64,000 nt of DNA from Pectobacterium brasiliense (GTDB lineage: Bacteria > Pseudomonadota > Gammaproteobacteria > Enterobacterales > Enterobacteriaceae). The translations under genes and the position numbers were made by a program. The DNA lies in assembly GCF_016950255.1 (NCBI RefSeq), contig NZ_JACGFN010000001.1:682001-746000 (forward strand), in the 5' to 3' direction. Below are positions 27,695-36,094 of this stretch, one piece after another; position 1 is the first letter of the stretch, and each line of letters opens with the position of its first letter. The notes beneath the pieces are model-generated. The model made no database searches, had not been told where the DNA came from, and was given only the letters and a program-made list of their open reading frames with translations.

Positions 27695-28678
27695 ATGCAA
27701 AAAGAGCTCGCCTACACCATCGCATATTCATCCAAGACGCATCGTGTACGTCCATCGCTGTTGACAAGGCTACTGACGGGATCGCTGCTACTCGGGTCGC
27801 TGTCCGTTACGACTGGCGCGCAGGCGGCTATCGACCTGAAAGCCAATCAGCAGCCGATCCATGCCCCGAAAAATGCGGAAGCTATCGCACAGATTCCGGC
27901 TGACTTTACATTCGTCACGCCGGGTAAATTCACCGTGGCGATTGCCTCGCTAGGGTCGTCACCGCCGCTGGCGTTTCTGGCCGATGACAACAAAACCGTA
28001 ATAGGCAGCGAGCCGGATATCGCCCGGCTGGTGGCAGACAGTCTCGGACTGGAACTGAATATCGTCCCCACTTCGTGGGAAGACTGGCCGCTCGGCGTCG
28101 CTTCCGGTAAGTATGACGCCGCCATCATTAACATCACCGTCACCAAAGCGCGTAAGGAAAAATTCGATTTCGCCACCTACCGCATCGACTCGCTCGGCTT
28201 CTATGTGAAATCCACCAGTAAGATTCAGTCCATCAAGGAAGCGAAGGACATCGCTGGACTGAAGATTATTGTCGGCTCCGGCACCAATCAGGAAGCAGTG
28301 CTGCTGGCGTGGGATAAACAGAATCGCGCTAACGGCCTGCCCGCTTTTCAGCCGATTTATGTCACGGACGATGCGGCCGCCAACCTGAGTCTGCAATCCG
28401 GTCGTTCAGATGCCTATTTCGGCCCCAACGTGATTGGTGCCTACAAAGCGGAACTGACTGGCAAAGTTAAACATGTCGGTACAGTCAACGGCGGCTACCC
28501 CAATGTCGCGCATATCGCGGTCACCACGCGCAAAGGCAGCGGGCTGGTACAGCCGATTAATACCGCGCTGAACGGCGTAATTAAAAGCGGTGAATACGAC
28601 AAGGTGCTGAACCGTTGGGGCGAAAGTATCGAACGTATTGACCGTTCAGAAATCAATCCGCCGGGACTGGGCGATTAA
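27695..28678 (+). CDS. Amino-acid-type ABC solute-binding protein, second copy
   Basis: A 327-residue paralogue of the preceding protein, with a longer N-terminus (MQKELAYTIAYSSKTHRVRP) ahead of the signal segment LLLGSLSVTTGAQA. Shared features are IGSEPDIARLVADSLGLEL, TSWEDWPLGVASGKYDAAI, ITVTKARKEKFDFATYRIDS, IVGSGTNQEAVL and YVTDDAAANLSLQSGR. Divergence sits mainly in the signal region and near GTVNGGYPNVAH, where a short insertion occurs. The pair probably arose by tandem duplication. It should feed the permease/ATPase encoded 0.7 kb downstream. Confidence 0.87.
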   Translation: MQKELAYTIAYSSKTHRVRPSLLTRLLTGSLLLGSLSVTTGAQAAIDLKANQQPIHAPKNAEAIAQIPADFTFVTPGKFTVAIASLGSSPPLAFLADDNKTVIGSEPDIARLVADSLGLELNIVPTSWEDWPLGVASGKYDAAIINITVTKARKEKFDFATYRIDSLGFYVKSTSKIQSIKEAKDIAGLKIIVGSGTNQEAVLLAWDKQNRANGLPAFQPIYVTDDAAANLSLQSGRSDAYFGPNVIGAYKAELTGKVKHVGTVNGGYPNVAHIAVTTRKGSGLVQPINTALNGVIKSGEYDKVLNRWGESIERIDRSEINPPGLGD

Positions 28679-28762
28679 TATCGCCGATGGCTATCGGGAC
28701 GCCACGCTCGACACACAATGGTTACCGATAGCTCAAATATGTTAACGAATCAGGAGCATCCC

Positions 28763-29317
28763 ATGTCCGACGACATCTTCATTGTGACCCAGCCCGAGGA
28801 CCCTATCGTGGCCCCTATTATCGACGGCCTGTTCGCGGAATATGAACAGCGCTATGGCGATTTTTTTGGTGAGCGGGAAAGCGATCCACCGGGAATCTAC
28901 CAGCAGCCGCACGGCATTTTTATTGCGCTGCTGCGTCGAGGCGTACCGATTGCTACCGGCGCGTTTAAACGCTACGACAGCACCACTGCCGAGATTAAGC
29001 GGGTATGGACGGATAGCTCACTGCGTCGTCAGGGGCTGGCAGGAAAAGTGATGCAGGAGTTGGAGCAGCACGCCCGTCGGTTAGGCTATCAGCACTTTTT
29101 CCTGACCACGGGTTTCCGCCAGCCAGAAGCGGTGAATCTCTATCTGAGCCACGGCTATACGCCTCAGTTCGATATCCGCGTCGATCCCGCAACCTACAGT
29201 ATTCCGCCTTACGATGGACGGCTGCCGTTTAAGAAAGCGCTGTTTGACGTAGCAGCGCCTCAGGCTGCCCGCCAAACGGAAGTCGATCTTATCGCTCGCC
29301 ATTTGAAGGTGTGCTGA
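28763..29317 (+). CDS. GNAT N-acetyltransferase (SndA/YtmI-like context)
   Basis: A 184-residue acetyltransferase. Start at ATG 28763 (MSDDIFIV) after AGGAGCATCCC; the upstream frame to 28718 is not needed. GNAT features: GVPIATGAFKRYDSTTAEIKRVWTD, the acetyl-CoA loop SLRRQGLAGKVMQELE (R-R-Q-G-L-A) and FFLTTGFRQPEAVNLYLSHGY. It lies between the binding proteins and the permease. In Bacillus a GNAT in the same position acetylates S-modified cysteines before oxidation and deacetylation, which fits the M20 deacylase here. Substrate is inferred from that parallel only. Confidence 0.82.
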   Translation: MSDDIFIVTQPEDPIVAPIIDGLFAEYEQRYGDFFGERESDPPGIYQQPHGIFIALLRRGVPIATGAFKRYDSTTAEIKRVWTDSSLRRQGLAGKVMQELEQHARRLGYQHFFLTTGFRQPEAVNLYLSHGYTPQFDIRVDPATYSIPPYDGRLPFKKALFDVAAPQAARQTEVDLIARHLKVC

Positions 29318-29399
29318 CCCCAGCACACCGAGACTCACCCTGTGTGGTGATTAAAAGCAAAAGGACGTTTTTCAGAATCACCTTCAAAGGGTATCGATT

Positions 29400-30344
29400 A
29401 TGACGCAATCTCTACACACGTCTTCTCAGCAAGCGCCGCTGGGCCAGACGCAGGAACCGCCGTTGCACGTTGTGCCCGCGCGTTATCCCTTTCGTGTTGC
29501 CGGTGCACTATTCTCCCTGTTTATTTTTGCCGGGGTTATTCAGTCAATCGCATTGAACCCGCGTTGGGAATGGGCGGTATTTGCCGAGTGGTTTTTCAAT
29601 CCAGTCATTCTCGCCGGTCTGGGGCAAACGCTGCTGTTGACTGCGCTTGGCACATTATTCAGCATTATTTTCGGCACCGCATTGGCGCTGGCTCGGCTTT
29701 CGCCGTCTTATCTGCTGTCCACGCTATCGTGGCTGTATATCTGGCTATTCCGATCGCTGCCGCTGATTCTGGTGCTGATCATTCTCTACAATTTCTCGTA
29801 TCTCTATGACGAGCTGGCGCTGGGAATTCCGTTTACCTCCGTTGTCTTCCTGCGCTATCCGACAATCGATTTACTGGATCAGTTTTCCGTCGCGGTACTC
29901 GGCCTGACGCTGGTGCAGTCCGCCTATACGGCAGAGATTATTCGCGGCGGTATTCTTGGCGTCGATGCCGGACAGTTTGAAGCCTCCGCTGCACTCGGTC
30001 TGCCCAGCAGTCGCCGTACGGTGCGCATCATTCTGCCACAGGCGCTGCGTTCGATTCTGCCGACCGGTTTCAATGAGATCATCAGTCTGGCAAAAGGTAC
30101 GTCGATCGTTTACGTACTGGCGCTGCCAGAGCTGTTTTATACCGTGCAGGTCATTTACAACCGTACGCAGCAGGTTATTCCGCTGCTGATGGTCGCCACC
30201 ATCTGGTATCTGCTGATCACCACGGTGCTATCCGTCATCCAATACTACGTGGAACGCTATGTGTCCCGCGGTGCCGTGCGTGAAATGCCGCCAACACCGC
30301 GCCAGAAACTCATCCGTTTCCTCACGCGCAAGCTCGCACGTTAA
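29400..30344 (+). CDS. Amino-acid ABC transporter permease
   Basis: A 314-residue HisM/GlnP-type permease. It has a polar N-terminus, about six membrane segments and the conserved EAA loop IIRGGILGVDAGQFEASAALG leading to ILPQALRSILPTGFNEIISLAKGTS. Together with the ATPase downstream (24 bp away) and the two binding proteins upstream it makes a complete polar-amino-acid importer. Only one permease gene is present, so it should work as a homodimer, whereas the Bacillus relative has two permeases. It sits in the inner membrane. Confidence 0.88.
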   Translation: MTQSLHTSSQQAPLGQTQEPPLHVVPARYPFRVAGALFSLFIFAGVIQSIALNPRWEWAVFAEWFFNPVILAGLGQTLLLTALGTLFSIIFGTALALARLSPSYLLSTLSWLYIWLFRSLPLILVLIILYNFSYLYDELALGIPFTSVVFLRYPTIDLLDQFSVAVLGLTLVQSAYTAEIIRGGILGVDAGQFEASAALGLPSSRRTVRIILPQALRSILPTGFNEIISLAKGTSIVYVLALPELFYTVQVIYNRTQQVIPLLMVATIWYLLITTVLSVIQYYVERYVSRGAVREMPPTPRQKLIRFLTRKLAR

Positions 30345-30368
30345 TCTATCCGATTCAGGAGAGTCACT

Positions 30369-31193
30369 ATGTCTGAAGCTATCGACTACTTTGCTCACGC
30401 GCGCACCACCGCACAGCCACAGGTAGAAAGCGCTCGTGGGCTGATTGAGATCCGCAACGTGGCGAAACATTTTGGCCAGCACAAAGCGCTGGAGGATATC
30501 AATCTGACGCTGGCACCCGGTTCTGTCACGGTGATCCTGGGGCCGTCCGGTTCGGGGAAATCCACGCTGCTGCGTACCATTAATCACCTTGAGCGCGTGG
30601 ATGAAGGTTTTATCCGCATCGACGGCGACTACATCGGCTATCGGCGCAAAGGGAATACACTCTATGAATTGAAAGAAAAGGAAGTACTACGCCAGCGCAT
30701 CAACGTCGGGTATGTGTTCCAGAATTTCAATCTGTTTCCGCACCTTTCCGTGTTGGAAAACATCATTGAAGCCCCGTTGGCGCATAAGCTGTATTCGCGT
30801 CAGGAAGCCGAAGACATCGCCTTTACTTTGCTGGAAAGCGTCGGCCTGCGCCATAAAGCCCAGTCTTATCCCCGTCACCTGTCTGGCGGCCAGCAGCAGC
30901 GCGTCGCCATCGCCCGTGCGCTGGCACTTAAGCCGAAAGTGATGCTGTTTGATGAACCGACGTCCGCGCTCGATCCCGAGCTGGTCGGGGAAGTGTTGGA
31001 TGTCATCAAATCACTCGCCCGCTCCGGCGTAACGCTGGTTGTCGTCACGCATGAAATCGGCTTTGCGCGCGAAGTGGCCGACCGCGTCGTGTTCATGGTG
31101 GATGGAAAAATCGTCGAAAGCGGCGATTCCTGGCAGGTGCTGAACCACCCTCGCCACCCGCGGACGATCAACTTTTTGAATAAGGTGCTGTGA
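30369..31193 (+). CDS. Amino-acid ABC transporter ATP-binding protein
   Basis: A 274-residue ATPase of the polar-amino-acid class. Walker [11 protein letters not shown]-loop in [16 protein letters not shown], signature [15 protein letters not shown], Walker [14 protein letters not shown] and the switch histidine in [16 protein letters not shown]. An N-terminal extension of about 25 residues precedes the nucleotide-binding domain. It energises the importer encoded just upstream and is the last gene of the operon. An 11-bp perfect hairpin, TCATGAGGCTC/GAGCCTCATGA, lies 33 bp past the stop. Confidence 0.9.
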   Translation: MSEAIDYFAHARTTAQPQVESARGLIEIRNVAKHFGQHKALEDINLTLAPGSVTVILGPSGSGKSTLLRTINHLERVDEGFIRIDGDYIGYRRKGNTLYELKEKEVLRQRINVGYVFQNFNLFPHLSVLENIIEAPLAHKLYSRQEAEDIAFTLLESVGLRHKAQSYPRHLSGGQQQRVAIARALALKPKVMLFDEPTSALDPELVGEVLDVIKSLARSGVTLVVVTHEIGFAREVADRVVFMVDGKIVESGDSWQVLNHPRHPRTINFLNKVL

Positions 31194-31225
31194 GGAAAAG
31201 AGAAGGTTATTCATCGATGACATAC

Positions 31226-31256
31226 TCATGAGGCTCGCTACAAGTGAGCCTCATGA
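31226..31256 (+). terminator. Hairpin after the ABC operon
   Basis: Perfect 11-bp stem with a 9-nt loop. No T-run follows on the plus strand, so termination strength is uncertain. Confidence 0.5.
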
Positions 31257-31272
31257 AATCGTGCGTAAATGA

Positions 31273-31722
31273 TTATTTTGCTGACAATGGCTCAGCATAT
31301 GGGCTGCTATAAACCTGAACCATCACGCTTTTATCCGTATCAAACGTCGCAACTGTCACAACGTCATGAGTACCCGCCGCTCGCCAACATTCAGCCTCAA
31401 CATCGCAACGATCCTGCTTCTCATAACCCATCGACGCCAGATAAATATGAACCTTGCTGGTATCTTCAATGCCATAGAAGTTCACCGTCCATACTTTAGC
31501 TTCCGGACCGGTTACGTTCGAAAAATTGAAGTCATAGCGTGCGGTAATGCGCGGCATATTTTTCAGAATATCGGGGGTATAGAACGCATATTCCCTTTCA
31601 TCCTGTTCGCTATAGTGCGCGCTACTGGCAAAATTCATGCTGATATACGGCCATATCGTACCGCTCACAGCCGCAACAACGATGATGCCGATAACAGCAA
31701 AAATCTTCAGCGGTTTACTCAT
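31273..31722 (-). CDS. Unknown membrane-anchored protein, 149 aa
   Basis: I do not recognise the family. An N-terminal hydrophobic segment (IFAVIGIIVVAAVSGTIWPYI) predicts an inner-membrane anchor with a periplasmic domain of about 120 residues. Two cysteines in KQDRCDVEAECWRAAG are close enough for a disulfide. The rest is beta-rich. The ATG at 31722 follows AAGGAACTTAAGG-type purines. It is convergent with the ABC operon and about 75 bp downstream of urtE on the same strand, but its product has no evident link to urea. Confidence 0.6.
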   Translation of the reverse strand: MSKPLKIFAVIGIIVVAAVSGTIWPYISMNFASSAHYSEQDEREYAFYTPDILKNMPRITARYDFNFSNVTGPEAKVWTVNFYGIEDTSKVHIYLASMGYEKQDRCDVEAECWRAAGTHDVVTVATFDTDKSVMVQVYSSPYAEPLSAK

Positions 31723-31795
31723 CCTTAAGTTCCTTTTCCTTTTAACTCTTGCTCACTCGGCCTGAAACTTTTGTACTCACGGCATGAAGCTAAAG

Positions 31796-32494
31796 TCAAA
31801 TCGCGACCAAACCCCGCACGCCGTCCTGCTCCATCGTGTCTCCCCGTCCGCGCTGTATGATTTCCCCGCGTGACATCACCAGATAGCTATCGGCCAGTTC
31901 GGCGGCGAAGTCGTAAAATTGCTCAACCAGCAGAATCGCCATATCGCCACGCTGTGCCAATTGGCGGATGACCCCGCCGATCTCTTTGATCACCGACGGC
32001 TGTATGCCTTCTGTCGGTTCATCCAGAATCAGCAACTGCGGTTTACAGGCCAGCGCACGTCCAATCGCCAGCTGTTGCTGTTGCCCACCGGACAAATCGC
32101 CGCCGCGTCGCTGCTTCATTTCATCCAGCACAGGGAAAAGCTGATAGATTTCATCCGGCACCTCCCGTGCCTGTTTGCCCGGAAAGCGTGACAGCCCCAT
32201 CAGCAGGTTCTCTTCCACCGTCAGACGAGGAAAAATCTCCCGTCCCTGCGGCACGTAAGCAATGCCAGACTGCACGCGCTGATAGGGTTTACGCGAGTTA
32301 ATTGTTTCACCCTGCCAGCGGATCGTGCCGGACTTCGCCGGAATCAACCCCATCAGGCATTTCAGCAGCGTGGTTTTCCCCACGCCGTTGCGCCCTAACA
32401 GACAGGTAATTTCGCCGGATTTTACCTCAAACGACAGGCCGCGCAGAATGTGGCTGCCGCCGTAATATTGATTCAGTTCAGCAATCTCTAACAT
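31796..32494 (-). CDS. urtE: Urea ABC transporter ATP-binding protein UrtE
   Basis: A 232-residue LivF-type ATPase from ATG 32494 (MLEIAELNQYYGGSHILRG); the open frame from 32518 adds residues that overlap urtD. Walker A is GRNGVGKTT, the signature LSGGQQQQLAIGRAL and Walker B LLILDEPTEGIQP. LNQYYGGSHILRG at the start is typical of UrtE. It is the last gene of the urea operon and pairs with UrtD to drive uptake through UrtBC. The stop and start of urtD/urtE are separated by one base, showing tight coupling. Confidence 0.9.
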   Translation of the reverse strand: MLEIAELNQYYGGSHILRGLSFEVKSGEITCLLGRNGVGKTTLLKCLMGLIPAKSGTIRWQGETINSRKPYQRVQSGIAYVPQGREIFPRLTVEENLLMGLSRFPGKQAREVPDEIYQLFPVLDEMKQRRGGDLSGGQQQQLAIGRALACKPQLLILDEPTEGIQPSVIKEIGGVIRQLAQRGDMAILLVEQFYDFAAELADSYLVMSRGEIIQRGRGDTMEQDGVRGLVAI

Positions 32495-32495
32495 G

Positions 32496-33368
32496 TTAGC
32501 GCCCCAGATAAACGTCAATCACCTGCTCATTCGCCTGCACTTCACACAGCGATCCCTCCGCCAGCACCTGCCCTTGATGCAGCACGGTCACACGGTCAGC
32601 GATGCTCTCGACAAAGCCCATATCGTGTTCCACCACCATCAGCGAGTGTTTGCCCGCCAGACTGCGAAATAGCTCGGCGGTATAGGCTGTTTCGGCGTCC
32701 GTCATCCCCGCCGCAGGTTCATCGAGTAGCAGTAGATGCGGCTCTTGTACCAGCAGCATACCGATTTCCAGAAACTGCTTTTGCCCGTGGGACAACAGCC
32801 CAGCAGGTCGCTGACGTTCATGACCGAGCCGCAGCAGCGCCAGCGTCTCATCAATCCGGTCACGCTGCTCGCTGTTCAGTCTGGCACGCAGGCTCGCCCA
32901 CACCGATTTGTCGGTTTTCAGCGCGATATCGAGGTTTTCGAATACCGTCAGCGCTTCAAACACGGTCGGTTTTTGGAATTTCCGGCCAATTCCCGCACGG
33001 GCGATATCTACCGGTGACAGCGTCGTCAGATCGGTGTATTGATCGTAAAATGCCTTGCCGTTATCCGGTCGCGTTTTACCGGTGATGACATCCATCAACG
33101 TCGTTTTTCCCGCGCCGTTTGGACCGATGATGCAGCGCAGTTCCCCTACGCCAATCTGCAACGACAGATCGGTAAGCGCACGGAAGCCGTCAAAGCTCAC
33201 GTTAATCTTGTCGAGTTGCAGCACCGGATCGGTCTGATGCCGATGGCGATCCGACGGGTGCGGCTGCGCGAATTTTGGTTCCATCAATACGGGCTGAGCC
33301 GCGACAGTTTGTGAAGGCGCGGTTTGTGAAGGCACAGGAACCGATGGCACAGATAAAGACTCAGTCAT
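32496..33368 (-). CDS. urtD: Urea ABC transporter ATP-binding protein UrtD
   Basis: A 290-residue LivG-type ATPase. The Walker A is GPNGAGKTT, the region YTDLTTLSPVDIARAGIGRKFQ is typical of UrtD, the signature is degenerate (LLSHGQKQFLEIGMLL, as in other UrtD proteins) and Walker B is LLLLDEPAAGMTDAE. An unusual Pro/Ser/Gln-rich N-terminal stretch of about 45 residues, with repeats of SVPVPSQTAPSQ type, precedes the domain; a shorter start further in is possible. It overlaps the end of urtC by 8 bp. Confidence 0.88.
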   Translation of the reverse strand: MTESLSVPSVPVPSQTAPSQTVAAQPVLMEPKFAQPHPSDRHRHQTDPVLQLDKINVSFDGFRALTDLSLQIGVGELRCIIGPNGAGKTTLMDVITGKTRPDNGKAFYDQYTDLTTLSPVDIARAGIGRKFQKPTVFEALTVFENLDIALKTDKSVWASLRARLNSEQRDRIDETLALLRLGHERQRPAGLLSHGQKQFLEIGMLLVQEPHLLLLDEPAAGMTDAETAYTAELFRSLAGKHSLMVVEHDMGFVESIADRVTVLHQGQVLAEGSLCEVQANEQVIDVYLGR

Positions 33369-34449
33369 GTTTCTTCCTCGTCAGTAATCCAATCACACCA
33401 CGCGGTAAAAACAGCGTGACGAGAATAAACATCAGCCCCAAAAAGAACAGCCAGTATTCGGGAAAAGCGACGGTAAACCAGCTTTTCGCCCCGTTGACGA
33501 TGCCCGCGCCGAGCAGCGGCCCAATCAGCGTGCCGCGCCCACCCAACGCCACCCAAATGGCGGCTTCAATGGAGTTGGTCGGCGACATTTCGCCAGGATT
33601 GATAATACCGACCTGCGGCACATAGAGTGCGCCCGCCAGCCCACACAGCACGGCGGAAAGTGTCCAGACGAACAGCTTGAAGCCTTTCGGATCGTAGCCG
33701 CAGAACATCAGACGATTTTCCGCATCACGCACCGCTGTGAGTACACGGCCAAATTTACTGCGCGCCAGCGCAAATCCCACCAGCAGGCTGGCAATCAACA
33801 GCAGCACGGTAGCGACAAACAGCCCAATGCGCGTACCGGTGGCCGTAATAGGGAAACCGAGCAGCGTCGTAAAACCGGTAAATCCGTTATTGCCGCCAAA
33901 GCCGGTTTCGTTACGGAAGAACAGCAGCATCCCAGCGTAGGTCAGCGCCTGCGTCATGATTGAGAAATACACGCCTTTGATTTTAGAACGGAACGCGAAC
34001 CAGCCGAACACAAACGCCAGCACGCCAGGCACCAGCACAATCAGGCACAGCGCCCAGACGAAATACTGGGTTCCCGCCCAGAACCACGGTAGTTCCGTCC
34101 ACGACAGAAATGACATAAACGCAGGCATGCCCTCGCCAGCCGCCTGCCGCATCAGGTACATGCCCATCGCGTAGCCACCCAGCGCGAAAAACAGGCCGTG
34201 ACCGAGCGACAGCAGACCGGCGTATCCCCACACCAGATCCAGCGCGATGGCGACAATCGCATAGCATAGAATTTTGCCGATCAGCGTCAGCGTATAGGTC
34301 GAAATCGCCAGCGGATTCTCTGTGGGCAATAGTGCGAGAAACGGCAGGATCAGCAAAGCCAGAAAAGTGATCGAGCCAAGGCCAAGCATGAGTCGCGGCG
34401 CGCGCTGCGTCAGAGTTATCGTCATGGGTTGCGTAATAGGTTGCGTCAT
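33361..34449 (-). CDS. urtC: Urea ABC transporter permease UrtC
   Basis: A 362-residue LivM-type permease with about ten hydrophobic segments. Recognisable stretches are LDLVWGYAGLLSLGHGLFFALGGYAMGMYL, GVYFSIMTQALTYAGMLLFFRNETGFGGNNG and EAAIWVALGGRGTLIGPLLGAG. The long FRNETGFGGNNGFT motif is characteristic of UrtC. The start repeats Gln-Pro-Met-Thr residues (MTQPITQPMTITLT). Its ATG overlaps the urtB stop by one base. It pairs with UrtB in the inner membrane. Confidence 0.9.
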   Translation of the reverse strand: MTQPITQPMTITLTQRAPRLMLGLGSITFLALLILPFLALLPTENPLAISTYTLTLIGKILCYAIVAIALDLVWGYAGLLSLGHGLFFALGGYAMGMYLMRQAAGEGMPAFMSFLSWTELPWFWAGTQYFVWALCLIVLVPGVLAFVFGWFAFRSKIKGVYFSIMTQALTYAGMLLFFRNETGFGGNNGFTGFTTLLGFPITATGTRIGLFVATVLLLIASLLVGFALARSKFGRVLTAVRDAENRLMFCGYDPKGFKLFVWTLSAVLCGLAGALYVPQVGIINPGEMSPTNSIEAAIWVALGGRGTLIGPLLGAGIVNGAKSWFTVAFPEYWLFFLGLMFILVTLFLPRGVIGLLTRKKHD

Positions 34450-36023
34450 CAGTCAATCACCCGTCCTTTGAATGCAAACAGCCCCTGTGGCCGTTTCTGA
34501 ATAAACAGCACGATCAATATCAGAATGACGATTTTTCCCAGCACGGCACCCATCTGCGGTTCGAGCACTTTGTTGAGAATGCCGAGGCTGAACGCAGCAA
34601 CCACCGTCCCTGCCAGTTGTCCAACCCCACCCAACACGACGACGAGGAAGGAATCGATGATGTAACCTTGCCCTAATTCCGGCCCGACGTTGCCCAGTTG
34701 CGACAGCGCTACGCCACCCAGCCCGGCGATGCCGGAACCCAGCCCAAAGGCCAGCATATCGACACGCCCGGTCGGCACGCCGCAGCAGTCCGCCATCGCC
34801 CGGTTTTGTGTCACCGCACGCACATTCATGCCAAGACGAGTTTTATTGAGGATTAACCAGGTAAGCAGCAGTACACCGAGGACGAACACAATCACCGCGA
34901 TGCGGTTATACGGCAGCACCAGATTCGGCAACACACGCAGCCCACCAGACAGCCACGCGGGGTTTGCGACTTCCAAATTTTGCGTACCGAACAGCATCCG
35001 CACCAGTTGGATCAGCATCAGGCTGATACCCCAGGTCGCCAGCAGCGTTTCCAGCGGTCGGCCATAAAGATGACGAATCACCGTACGCTCCAGAACCATA
35101 CCGATGCCAGCGGTGATAAAGAAGGCGACAGGCAACGCCAGCAGCGGATAATACGCCAGCCAGCTCGGCGCAAATTGCTGACACAGCGACTGTACCAGCC
35201 AGGTCGCGTACGCGCCCAGCATCAGCATTTCGCCGTGCGCCATGTTGATAACGCCCAGTAGCCCGTACGTGATCGCCAGTCCCAGCGCCGCCAGCAGCAA
35301 GATAGAGCCGAGCGATAGCCCGGTAAACGCCTGCCCCAACAGATCGCCCACGATCAAACTTTGCTTAATCTGATCCAGACTCTCCTGCGCCGCCGCCCGC
35401 ACGCCGGTATCCGGTTCGTTCTGCGCCTGCGTTAGCGGCTGTAAGCGCGCCTGCATCTGCGGGTCACCGGTCTGCCCTAAGCGTTTGACCGCCTCAAGAC
35501 GCACCAGCGAATTGGCATCGCTTAACTGCCGAGTCGCAATAGCGGTATTCAGCGCCTCATGTACCTGCGCATCTTTCTCTACCCCAAGACGCTGCACCAA
35601 CAGCGGCAGTTGTTCCGCACTGCTGTCGCTCTGTAGCTGTCGTACGGCATTCAGGCGCGTTGCGGCATCATCGCTGACGAGTTGATGCGAAGCCAGCGCG
35701 GTGGCAACCAGCCCACGCAGACGGTTATTCATAAACAGTTTTTTGGTCGTGCCCATCGGTTCCGCGCGCCCTTCCAGCGGAGTTAACGTGCCCTGCACGT
35801 CCATAAACGGCTGCTGGTTCCGATCAAGCACGACCGACTCGTCGCTCAGCGCCTGTAACAGCGGCAAGCGTGCGGGTTCCGGCGCAGCGGCCCATTGTTG
35901 CAACAGTTCAGCCTGCTGTGTGCGGCTGGCGGCGGCGAAATCGGCCGCAGGTCCGGCCTGCGCGAACAGGGGAAACATCAGACACAGCGACAGCACAAAC
36001 GTAGATAATCGATGACTCATCAT
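34449..36023 (-). CDS. urtB: Urea ABC transporter permease UrtB
   Basis: A 524-residue permease when started at ATG 36023 (MMSHRLSTFVLSLCLMFPLFAQA), which is preceded by GCGGACATTGC; the 36038 start has no ribosome site. The protein has a signal segment and a periplasmic helical-repeat region of about 210 residues (LNAVRQLQSD, LVRLEAVKRLGQTGD), as usual in UrtB. The LivH-type membrane domain follows, with GLSLGSILLLAALGLAITYGLLGVINMAHGE and GLGSGIAGLGGVALSQLGNVGPELGQGYIIDSF. It forms the urea channel together with UrtC. Confidence 0.88.
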   Translation of the reverse strand: MMSHRLSTFVLSLCLMFPLFAQAGPAADFAAASRTQQAELLQQWAAAPEPARLPLLQALSDESVVLDRNQQPFMDVQGTLTPLEGRAEPMGTTKKLFMNNRLRGLVATALASHQLVSDDAATRLNAVRQLQSDSSAEQLPLLVQRLGVEKDAQVHEALNTAIATRQLSDANSLVRLEAVKRLGQTGDPQMQARLQPLTQAQNEPDTGVRAAAQESLDQIKQSLIVGDLLGQAFTGLSLGSILLLAALGLAITYGLLGVINMAHGEMLMLGAYATWLVQSLCQQFAPSWLAYYPLLALPVAFFITAGIGMVLERTVIRHLYGRPLETLLATWGISLMLIQLVRMLFGTQNLEVANPAWLSGGLRVLPNLVLPYNRIAVIVFVLGVLLLTWLILNKTRLGMNVRAVTQNRAMADCCGVPTGRVDMLAFGLGSGIAGLGGVALSQLGNVGPELGQGYIIDSFLVVVLGGVGQLAGTVVAAFSLGILNKVLEPQMGAVLGKIVILILIVLFIQKRPQGLFAFKGRVID

Positions 36024-36094
36024 CGCAATGTCCGCCATATAAGAGAGGGAATATCCCCGTCCGACATACTGGACGGGGCGTATAGGACCGATAC

